From NCBI GenBank assembly GCA_903950295.1, contig CAJBAP010000105.1, positions 1-7,105 of the forward strand: 7,105 nt of DNA. Reading direction: 5' to 3'. The DNA is from an uncultured Rhodocyclaceae bacterium (GTDB taxonomy: Bacteria > Pseudomonadota > Gammaproteobacteria > Burkholderiales > Rhodocyclaceae). The notes under the pieces are model-generated. The model did no database searches. It was not told the origin of the DNA and was given only the letters and a program-made list of their open reading frames with translations. Made by a program: the position numbers and the translations under genes. Each line of letters begins with the position of its first letter. Position 1 is the first letter of the stretch. Below are positions 1 to 6,643 of this stretch, piece by piece.

Positions 1-242
1 AATTTGACTTTCCACCCCCGTTTGTGAGACAGTCGCGCCCCGCTTCGGTTGCCGGTGGTTGTTGTGCCGGCTGTCATCGATTTCTGGCCCCCGCTTTTCA
101 GAGATATTTCCTGTCTGGCACTTCAGGTTGGCGTCGATGTTGATAGACCCAACTTGCTTGCCATGGACCCGCGTACCAGCGCGTCCATTGCTTGGTTTTT
201 GTATTTGGCCGCGGCTTTTTTTATTTGCCCACAGGAAATCAC
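1..242. other. Non-coding leader upstream of the DEAD-box helicase
   Basis: I find no convincing gene here; the short open frames have neither ribosome binding sites nor recognisable protein features. The last 50 bases are T-rich (runs around 196-206 and 215-225) and surround the perfect 8-base palindrome GCCGCGGC. A ribosome binding site, AGGAAA at 233-238, lies just before the helicase ATG. A TTGACT at 4-9 resembles a -35 box but has no good -10 at the right distance. The region may be an untranslated leader of the helicase mRNA; that is inference. Confidence 0.4.
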
Positions 243-1595
<1,353 letters not shown>

Positions 1596-1598
1596 CGT

Positions 1599-1613
1599 CG
1601 GTACAGAGTACCG
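1599..1613. other. Short perfect hairpin after the helicase stop codon
   Basis: CGGTAC and GTACCG form a perfect six-base inverted repeat around a three-base loop, four bases past the helicase TAA. No T-run follows on either strand, so it is not a canonical intrinsic terminator. It could still stabilise the mRNA 3' end, or be chance. The rest of the 87-base convergent gap (1596-1682) shows nothing else clear. Confidence 0.35.
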
Positions 1614-1682
1614 CTGGAAACACGACGTGGCCCCTTGTCATTCATGGTCCCTGTCGCCGAATACCAGAATCAGTGCTGACAA

Positions 1683-2531
1683 TCATCGATCTGCGCTATT
1701 TGTGTAGCCTAGGATTGGCCGGGCACCCGAACCGGGTTCTACGCCCATTAGCTCTGTTAGCGCATTCTCGATATCGACGATTCGTTCTGCAGCTTGGGGA
1801 TGCGTTTTATAGAGAGAGGATAAGGTGCCAACCTCCTGTTTCAGGTTGGCCATGCGCTGCATAAAAAACAGGCAGGCACCGGGGTCGTATCCAGCGCGAG
1901 CTGCGAGCAACACGCCATCATTGTCGGCATCTCTTTCTGACCCCCGGTCAAGGGAGCGGGCGTAAAGCTCAGATCCTTCTCCGATGAGAAAACGTTTCGC
2001 TTCCCTTTTTGCCCCACTTCCCTGGATATTGTCTGCAACAGCCTTGGCTCCAGACTGGATCAATGTTTCCTTCTGCAGCAGTGTCAGGTGATGTTTTCGC
2101 GCGACATGGCTAATCTCATGGCCGAGCACACAGGCAAGCTCGGCTTCGTTGGAGAGAAGATTCATCATCCCTGACGTTACGAGCACACTTCCACCGGGCA
2201 CTGCGAACGCGTTCACCTGCTCGGATTCGACAACAGCGAAATGCCAGGGAAGCTCGGGGCGATCCGATTGCATGGCGACCCATCTGCCAACGGCATTCAG
2301 GTAGCGCTGAAGCTTCTCAATCTTAATAATGCGATAGGTTCCGAAGGTGCTTTCCGCAACCTCCCTGCCAACGGCGATTTCATCCGTTTCGCTCATCGAG
2401 CCAACATCCCTGCTTTTGGCAACACTTTTCGCGGCATCAAAAATACTGCCCAGATTGATTTCCCTGACTTGGGCACCGGACAAAGGCGCAAAGAGGGCGA
2501 GTGCGGTGAAGAAGACGAGCAGACGTTTCAT
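1683..2531 (-). CDS. Exported M48-family zinc metalloprotease
   Basis: This 282-residue protein is a peptidase of the M48 (HtpX/LoiP/BepA) clan. An N-terminal signal peptide (MKRLL, then a hydrophobic run to about residue 18, with likely cleavage near SGA-Q) sends it to the periplasm; there is no lipobox cysteine. The zinc site is HEISH at 138-142 (H138, H142 ligands, E139 catalytic), and the third ligand is probably E199 in SERDAD. Two further family hallmarks are visible: VNAFAVPGG (106-114) and THPQAAERI (243-251). It lacks the TPR repeats of BepA, so it matches the short single-domain type. Known relatives degrade misfolded or misassembled envelope proteins; the substrate here is unknown. 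The start is firm: AAGGAGGA lies six bases before the ATG. It overlaps the upstream small gene by ATGA, so the two are probably translationally coupled and share the promoter at 2911-2939. Confidence 0.93.
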   Translation of the reverse strand: MKRLLVFFTALALFAPLSGAQVREINLGSIFDAAKSVAKSRDVGSMSETDEIAVGREVAESTFGTYRIIKIEKLQRYLNAVGRWVAMQSDRPELPWHFAVVESEQVNAFAVPGGSVLVTSGMMNLLSNEAELACVLGHEISHVARKHHLTLLQKETLIQSGAKAVADNIQGSGAKREAKRFLIGEGSELYARSLDRGSERDADNDGVLLAARAGYDPGACLFFMQRMANLKQEVGTLSSLYKTHPQAAERIVDIENALTELMGVEPGSGARPILGYTNSADR

Positions 2532-2878
2532 CGCGGTCCTCCTTCCGGGGCTGCAGAACCGGTCGCAGACTTTTTGAATGAGGCGGGTCGCGCAACGATA
2601 CCCTTCACCTCGGCAGCATGTTCTGCTTCTATTTTTGTTGCCGACCAGCCTTCCATGAGTTCAAAGTCGCCACTGCCACTTGCGGGAGCGGAAGCTGTTT
2701 CGCCGGTTTCGTCAATGCCCCGCACGCCCATGACGGGCGTAGCTCCCTGCTGCTGCTGACTCTCCTTGCCGCCGCGAATGAAACCCGACAACGACCTGAA
2801 CACGTCAGAAATCACTACCTGAGCGTGTACCTCAGGAACGGCGCAAACAAGTGCCAACACCACCACCAACGCACGCAT
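2528..2878 (-). CDS. Small secreted protein of unknown function, partner of the M48 protease
   Basis: I do not recognise this 116-residue protein. Residues 1-19 form a clear Sec signal peptide (MRAL, hydrophobic core, then VHA before Q20), so it should be periplasmic or secreted. The mature part is low in complexity: a QQQQ run (41-44), a Gly/Ala/Ser-rich linker around 60-70, an acidic stretch DFELMEGW (71-78), and a basic, proline-containing C-terminus. It has no cysteine after the signal peptide and no membrane segment. The ATG at 2878 is preferred because GGGAG lies seven bases upstream; the GTG at 2884 falls inside that spacing. It is first in the operon and its TGA overlaps the M48 start as ATGA. 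That coupling suggests a substrate, inhibitor or chaperone of the protease, which is inference only. Confidence 0.8.
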   Translation of the reverse strand: MRALVVVLALVCAVPEVHAQVVISDVFRSLSGFIRGGKESQQQQGATPVMGVRGIDETGETASAPASGSGDFELMEGWSATKIEAEHAAEVKGIVARPASFKKSATGSAAPEGGPR

Positions 2879-2910
2879 GACCACGCTCCCAGCCTAGTCT
2901 CTCCCTACAA

Positions 2911-2939
2911 AGTATAGACGTCGCCAAATCCACGTCCAA
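2911..2939 (-). promoter_or_regulatory. Sigma-70-type promoter of the small-protein/M48 operon
   Basis: Read on the reverse strand, TTGGAC (2939-2934) and TATACT (2916-2911) are separated by exactly 17 bases. The -10 matches five of six consensus bases; the -35 keeps TTG but only three of six overall. Transcription would begin near 2904, giving a leader of about 26 bases to the ATG at 2878, with its GGGAG inside. The position directly before a signal-peptide gene, and after the stop of the previous reverse gene, supports it. Confidence 0.6.
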
Positions 2940-2984
2940 CTCAAGGGCACTCGGGGCTTGGAGTTTGCAGTTATATGCCGAACA

Positions 2985-3335
2985 TCAGCCCAGATACTTG
3001 AGGTGGCTGCCGCACCCGGAATGGCAGTCGGAAGCGCCAAAACCTGAAATCGGCATGATGCCTGGTGTTGCCTGGTTGATTGCGCATTCATCTTCGATAT
3101 AGCGTCGAGTACCGGCGATGCGTACCCCTGGTGCGGCCAGCAGGTAATCGATGTGCCAGCGCAAGGTTTTCTCGCGCCGCAGGTGGCGGGCGACACGTGC
3201 CGCGAAATTGCGTCGCGCCGAGCCGGTATAAATATAACGGCCGGCAGGGAATATGAATCGCCCCAGCCGGCCAATGCTCACCCGCACGGGGCGGGTGACT
3301 TCGATCAGGAGTTGATAGGTGACGTGAGCTGTCAC
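2985..3335 (-). CDS. GIY-YIG superfamily protein, DUF123/Uri type
   Basis: This 116-residue protein fits the DUF123 branch of the GIY-YIG (Uri) nuclease superfamily over its whole length. Visible hallmarks are VTYQLLIEV (5-13, in place of the GIY strand), [11 protein letters not shown] (22-32), the YIG-equivalent YIYTGSA (34-40), the arginine-rich helix [11 protein letters not shown] (46-56) holding the likely catalytic Arg, RWHIDYLL (59-66), an acidic DEC (82-84), and the C-terminal GFGASDC (98-104) and GSHLKYL (109-115). Superfamily members cut branched or damaged DNA; DUF123 itself is poorly characterised, so activity is inferred. I chose GTG at 3335: it overlaps the dps stop codon as GTGA and begins just before the conserved domain. 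There is no strong ribosome binding site, which fits translational coupling to dps. The further GTG at 3362 would add nine residues inside dps. Co-expression with Dps hints at repair of oxidised DNA. Confidence 0.85.
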   Translation of the reverse strand: MTAHVTYQLLIEVTRPVRVSIGRLGRFIFPAGRYIYTGSARRNFAARVARHLRREKTLRWHIDYLLAAPGVRIAGTRRYIEDECAINQATPGIMPISGFGASDCHSGCGSHLKYLG

Positions 3336-3820
3336 TCTTCGAGCAGGCTGCGCAGCATCCACGCGGTTTTCTCATGCACCTCCAGCCGCTGTGTCAGGAG
3401 GTCGGCGGTCGGCTGGTCATTGGCCTTGTCGATGAGCGGAAAGAGTTCGCGCGCGGTGCGGGCGGTCGCTTCCTGTGCCGCGACGAGCAGGCGGATCATC
3501 TCGGCCGCCTTCGGTACGCCCTCCGCTTCCTTGATCGAGGCGAGCTTGACGAATTCCTTGTAGGTGCCGGGGGCCGGATGGCCGAGGGCGCGAATGCGTT
3601 CGGCGATCAGGTCGAGTGCGTTCCACTGCTCGGTGTATTGCCCCATGAACATGAGGTGCAGGGTATTGAACATCGGCCCGGTGACGTTCCAGTGGAAGTT
3701 GTGCGTCATCAGGTAAAGGGTGTAGCTGTCGGCGAGCAGGTGCGAGAGGCCCTTGGCAATTTTGGCGCGGTCGGAAGTACTGATGCCAATGTCGATGCGG
3801 GGGGATTTCTGCGTTTTCAT
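3332..3820 (-). CDS. dps: Dps-family ferritin-like DNA protection protein
   Basis: This 162-residue protein is a Dps-family mini-ferritin. Relatives form a 12-subunit shell that oxidises Fe(II) with peroxide, stores the iron and may coat DNA. The diagnostic stretch runs from [11 protein letters not shown] (39-49) through TLH (53-55) to [13 protein letters not shown] (68-80). By alignment with E. coli Dps from memory, H43, H55, D70 and E74 correspond to ferroxidase residues H51, H63, D78 and E82. The position of D67 is Met59 here (HLMFMGQ), so one usual acidic ligand seems missing. The N-terminus (MKTQKSPR) is short and basic, a possible DNA-contact tail. The start is supported by AAGGAG eight bases upstream. 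It has its own upstream region with an OxyR operator (3890-3926) and overlaps the downstream DUF123 gene by GTGA. Peroxide induction through OxyR is therefore likely. Confidence 0.93.
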   Translation of the reverse strand: MKTQKSPRIDIGISTSDRAKIAKGLSHLLADSYTLYLMTHNFHWNVTGPMFNTLHLMFMGQYTEQWNALDLIAERIRALGHPAPGTYKEFVKLASIKEAEGVPKAAEMIRLLVAAQEATARTARELFPLIDKANDQPTADLLTQRLEVHEKTAWMLRSLLEE

Positions 3821-3874
3821 GTTGCGCTCCTTGTCATGGGTTGATCATGTCGGTGGAGGCATTCTGCGCCACGG

Positions 3875-3903
3875 GTTCTGATTGCTCCAGTGGATTGTTT
3901 CAA
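3875..3903 (-). promoter_or_regulatory. Probable activator-dependent promoter of dps
   Basis: On the reverse strand, TTGAAA (3903-3898; five of six consensus) is followed after 17 bases by CAGAAC (3880-3875; three of six). A weak -10 with the activator site overlapping the -35 is the usual architecture of an OxyR-activated promoter. The start site would fall near 3868, giving a leader of about 48 bases to the dps ATG. The -10 assignment is uncertain. Confidence 0.45.
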
Positions 3904-3926
3904 TTAGATTGATAGGTAGTAGCTAT
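3890..3926 (-). promoter_or_regulatory. OxyR operator upstream of dps
   Basis: Read on the reverse strand, this is ATAG-N7-CTAT-N7-ATTG-N7-CCAC. The established E. coli OxyR consensus is four ATAG/CTAT elements at 10-11 base intervals, ATAGnTnnnAnCTAT in each half. The first half (3926-3912, ATAGCTACTACCTAT) matches all ten defined bases. The second half (3904-3890) matches six of ten with exact spacing. It begins 10 bases past the oxyR stop codon and ends over the presumed -35 of dps, the normal place for OxyR to contact RNA polymerase. The match by eye is strong; binding is untested. Confidence 0.7.
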
Positions 3927-3935
3927 AGACTTGAT

Positions 3936-4844
3936 TCATTTGACAGCCTTGGTTCCCGGTAGTTTGCAGTCGAGCAGCGCCTGGCGCAGCAGGTCGATCG
4001 CCTGGTGCCGTGGAAAACTGGCGCGCCAAACCAGGCCGACGCGGCGTGTCGGTGTCGGTTCCGTGAATGGCCGTGCGCGCAGCAAAGGATCATCCTGCGG
4101 CAGGGTATCGACGGCAGAGGCTGGCATGACGGTGATGCCAACTCCCGAGGCCACCATCAGGCGAATGGTTTCGAGCGAAGAACCTTCAAGCACCTGCGGT
4201 CCGCCGGCGCCGGCGCGGGTGCACAGGTCAAGCACCTGATCGCGGAAACAGTTGCCGCGACCAAGCATGAGCAAGGGTTCGTCGAGCAACTTGTCGGCGT
4301 CGACGGATTTTTGTTTCGCCCACGCATGGCTGGTTTGTACCAGCACGCGAAATGCCTCGTCATATACCGGTTGCGCCACCAGCCCCGGTTCGCGTATCGG
4401 CAATGCCAGAACGGCGACGTCGAGTTCGCCACTCTTCAGTGCATCGATCAGCTTCGAGGTAAAGCCCTCTTCGAGCATCAGCAACATCTTCGGCGCGCGC
4501 TGTTTCATGAGCGGCACCAGGCGTGGCAACAGATAGGGGCCGATGGTATGGATGGCGCCCAGCCGCAGAGAGCCGGCCAGCGGGTCGCCGGCCGTATCCG
4601 CTAATTCCTTGACGCGCGCGGCCTCGGCCAGTACGCGCTCGGCCTGGCGCACCACGGGTTCGCCGGCAGGCGTCACCGTGACCTCGCTCTGGCCACGCTC
4701 GAAAAGTATCAAGCCGAGTTCGTCCTCGAGTTTTTTCACTGCCACCGACAGCGTCGGCTGGGCGACGTAGCATTTTTCTGCCGCACGGCCGAAATGTCTT
4801 TCGCGGGCGAGGGCGACGATGTAGCGCAGTTCGGTCAGGGTCAT
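3936..4844 (-). CDS. oxyR: OxyR, LysR-type hydrogen peroxide sensor and regulator
   Basis: This 302-residue cytoplasmic LysR-type regulator senses H2O2 and activates peroxide-defence genes; E. coli OxyR has 305 residues. The winged helix-turn-helix covers about residues 1-60 (ELRYIVALARERHFGRAAE, then AQPTLS), followed by a linker helix and the regulatory domain from about 90 (GPYLLP at 102-107). Both redox cysteines are present at the E. coli numbering: C199 in GNCFRDQ and C208 in LDLCTRAG. T100 of the peroxide pocket is kept, as is R201; Asn198 replaces the E. coli His198, which I recall as usual in betaproteobacterial OxyR. The C-terminal GITVMPASAV (236-245) is also typical. The ATG at 4844 gives the standard N-terminus, although no clear Shine-Dalgarno precedes it. 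A TAAAAT at 4883-4878 on the same strand may be its -10. It is upstream of dps, which carries an OxyR operator, and divergent from the gene at 4926. Confidence 0.96.
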   Translation of the reverse strand: MTLTELRYIVALARERHFGRAAEKCYVAQPTLSVAVKKLEDELGLILFERGQSEVTVTPAGEPVVRQAERVLAEAARVKELADTAGDPLAGSLRLGAIHTIGPYLLPRLVPLMKQRAPKMLLMLEEGFTSKLIDALKSGELDVAVLALPIREPGLVAQPVYDEAFRVLVQTSHAWAKQKSVDADKLLDEPLLMLGRGNCFRDQVLDLCTRAGAGGPQVLEGSSLETIRLMVASGVGITVMPASAVDTLPQDDPLLRARPFTEPTPTRRVGLVWRASFPRHQAIDLLRQALLDCKLPGTKAVK

Positions 4845-4865
4845 GGTGTGTTGGCAGCAGAATGA

Positions 4866-4896
4866 TTGGCGAGGGGGATTTTACGCGGCGTAGAAT
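4866..4896 (+). promoter_or_regulatory. Possible promoter of the forward cluster, in the divergent oxyR gap
   Basis: TTGGCG (4866-4871) and TAGAAT (4891-4896) resemble -35 and -10 boxes, matching four and five of six bases, but the 19-base spacer is long. The start site near 4903 would give a short leader to the ATG at 4926. The reverse strand of the same stretch holds TAAAAT (4883-4878) as a candidate oxyR -10, so the two promoters would overlap. I see no ATAG-N7-CTAT operator in this gap. Confidence 0.3.
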
Positions 4897-4925
4897 TCGC
4901 ACGAACGACAATGGGAGGCACGCGC

Positions 4926-5975
4926 ATGAGCGGTCCGATGGCAGCCGGTTTCGGCATAGAAGCTGCGGTACTGGTTTCTGCGCAGGCCATTGCCCAGGGC
5001 GTGGCTGAAATTGCCGCCGGCATGACGGCGGCCGAGCAGCAAGCAGAAGCCTTGCGCCTGCAACGGCGCGCCGAGCGGCAACAAATGCGCGCGGCACGGC
5101 AGGCGGGCAGCGAAAAACAGCTGCGCGAGGAAGCCGACAAGTCTGCCCGCGCTGCGCGCACCCAGCAACTCGAAGCCATGCTCGCCACACTGCCCGCAAC
5201 GCAGGATGGCGACCTCGCCATCACGCTGGAATCACTCCTTGCTGCCGGCGTGTCGGCCAAGGCCCAACTGGCCGCCTATGTGGCGCAGGCGCGGCTGGCG
5301 GCCGGTGTCAGCGCCAGTGCCGGTGTGATTGTCGAACGCCAGCAACTGGTCGAGCACATACTCGAGCGTCTCGCACTAGATGCAGACGAACCGCTACCAG
5401 CCACCCTCGCTGCCTTGGCATTGCAACTGGTGCAGGCGCCGACAGCGGAACGCGCCGAGGCACTGGCTACCGAGTTGCGCTATCAGGTGCAGCAGCATAA
5501 CGAGCAGCGTAGAGCCGCTGCCGAACAACGCAAACTGCAGGCCGCCGCCGCCGTCGTGCTCGAACAATCCCTCAAGGACCTTGGCTACGCCATCGAAGAG
5601 ATAGAAGAAACCCTGTTTGTCGAAGGCGGCGTGGCGCATTTCCAGCGCCCGGAATGGGGCGACTATTTCGTCCGCCTGCGCATTGATCCCCAGCGTAGTG
5701 CGATGAATTTCAATGTCGTGCGCGCCGGCACCGCCGGAGAAGATCGCCGCCATGAAGACATGCTGGCCGAGGAGCGCTGGTGCAGCGAGTTTCCGCGCCT
5801 GTTCGAAACCCTCAAGGCGCGCGGTATTCCGATCAACGTCACGCGACTGCTGCAGGCCGGCGAGGCGCCGGTGCAGGTGGTCGATGCGTCCAGCCTGCCC
5901 GCCTTGGCCAACATGGCAGAGCGCCATCGAGGCCACGACAGGCAAATGCAGCTCGACGGCAAATCCGGGGGCTGA
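4926..5975 (+). CDS. Uncharacterised coiled-coil protein upstream of lemA
   Basis: I do not recognise this 349-residue protein. Residues 1-33 are Ala/Gly-rich and mildly hydrophobic (GIEAAVLVSAQAIAQG), without the basic start of a signal peptide, so a peripheral membrane helix is possible. Residues 34-86 and about 178-216 are Ala/Glu/Gln/Arg-rich helices likely to form coiled coils; 95-170 looks like a helical bundle. The C-terminal part (217-320) is different: LGY, then FVEGG, FQRPEWGDYFVRLR, NFNVVRAG, EERWCSEF, and RGIPINVTRLL to PVQVVD. This alternation suggests a compact alpha/beta domain. It has no nucleotide-binding or catalytic motif I can name, and a single cysteine (C286). The ATG at 4926 is chosen because GGGAGG at 4913-4918 sits seven bases before it; the in-frame TTG at 4866 and ATG at 4911 have no such site. 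It lies 41 bases before lemA on the same strand and is divergent from oxyR. Confidence 0.88.
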   Translation: MSGPMAAGFGIEAAVLVSAQAIAQGVAEIAAGMTAAEQQAEALRLQRRAERQQMRAARQAGSEKQLREEADKSARAARTQQLEAMLATLPATQDGDLAITLESLLAAGVSAKAQLAAYVAQARLAAGVSASAGVIVERQQLVEHILERLALDADEPLPATLAALALQLVQAPTAERAEALATELRYQVQQHNEQRRAAAEQRKLQAAAAVVLEQSLKDLGYAIEEIEETLFVEGGVAHFQRPEWGDYFVRLRIDPQRSAMNFNVVRAGTAGEDRRHEDMLAEERWCSEFPRLFETLKARGIPINVTRLLQAGEAPVQVVDASSLPALANMAERHRGHDRQMQLDGKSGG

Positions 5976-6016
5976 TCCGGTACGATGACCCACTTATGCT
6001 CAAGGAGGTAAGGTTC

Positions 6017-6634
6017 ATGAAATTTCGCCTGTTTGCCCTGCTGTCACTGATTGCCGCGCTGCTCTCCGGTTGTGGCTACAACCAGATCCAGATGAACGAC
6101 GAAGCGGTGAAGGCTTCCTGGTCCGAAGTCCTGAACCAGTACAAGCGCCGTGCCGATCTCATCCCCAATCTCGTTGCCATCGTCCAGGGTTATGCGGCCC
6201 ACGAGAAGGAAGTGCTGACCCGGGTGACCGAAGCCCGCGCCAGCGTTGCCGGGATGAAGGCCACCCCCGAGCTCATCAATGATCCGGCGGCTTTCGCGGC
6301 ATTCCAAAAGGCCCAGGCCAACCTGGGCGGCGCGTTGTCGCGTCTGCTGGTGGTCGCCGAAAACTATCCGCAACTCAAGGCGGACGCCAACTTCCGCGAC
6401 CTGCAGGCGCAGGTGGAGGGCACGGAAAACCGCATCACCGTGGCACGCAACCGTTACATCAAGGCCGTGCAGGAATACAACATCTCGGTGCGCACCTTTC
6501 CGAACAACCTGACGGCAAAGTTCATGGACTGGCAGCCCAAGGCCAATTTCACGGTGGAGGATGAAAAGGCCATTTCGACGCCGCCGAGCATCAATTTCGG
6601 TGCCACGGCACCAACGCCGGCACCCGCCAAGTAA
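6017..6634 (+). CDS. lemA: LemA-family lipoprotein
   Basis: This 205-residue protein belongs to the LemA family. The signal peptide ends in a lipobox, LSGC, with C19 as the lipidated residue, so it should be anchored in the envelope by lipid. Family hallmarks follow: YKRRADLIPNLV (42-53), VTEARA (70-75), ENYPQLKA (115-122) with NF and LQ just after, and EGTENRITVARNRY (134-147) with EYN and FPNN (161-164). The fold is a long helical bundle, followed here by a Pro/Ala-rich C-terminal tail (188-205). The family's molecular role is not settled. The ATG at 6017 is well supported by AAGGAGG at 6002-6008; the in-frame ATG at 5996 lies upstream of that site, and the open frame extending back to 5780 overlaps the previous gene. 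A TPM-domain gene begins nine bases after its stop, a pairing seen in many bacteria. Confidence 0.93.
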   Translation: MKFRLFALLSLIAALLSGCGYNQIQMNDEAVKASWSEVLNQYKRRADLIPNLVAIVQGYAAHEKEVLTRVTEARASVAGMKATPELINDPAAFAAFQKAQANLGGALSRLLVVAENYPQLKADANFRDLQAQVEGTENRITVARNRYIKAVQEYNISVRTFPNNLTAKFMDWQPKANFTVEDEKAISTPPSINFGATAPTPAPAK

Positions 6635-6643
6635 TTCCTTTCC

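Noticed and set aside
4..33. TTGACT with a possible -10 at 28-33
   Set aside because: The best -10 candidate, GACAGT, matches only three of six bases, and the site is over 200 bases from the helicase start.
127..153. Inverted repeat GTTGG / CCAAC
   Set aside because: A five-base stem with a 17-base loop is expected by chance.
2940..2963. Imperfect inverted repeat CTCAAG / CTTGGAG as a terminator after the DUF123 gene
   Set aside because: The stem needs a bulge, the loop is long, and no T-run follows on the reverse strand.
3332..3362. GTG at 3362 as start of the DUF123 gene
   Set aside because: It would extend 31 bases into dps without a ribosome binding site, and the added residues do not resemble the family's N-terminus.
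4360..5199. Reverse-strand open frame of 279 codons
   Set aside because: It overlaps the N-terminal half of oxyR and the start of the gene at 4926 in another frame. Its Arg/Pro/Cys-rich translation is typical of a high-GC shadow frame.
5394..5993. Reverse-strand open frame of 199 codons opposite the unknown gene
   Set aside because: The forward frame has the better ribosome binding site, coherent helical composition and operon context, while this one ends without any supporting feature.
5780..6016. Longer N-terminus for lemA
   Set aside because: It would overlap the previous gene by about 200 bases and bury the signal peptide. AAGGAGG points to the ATG at 6017.
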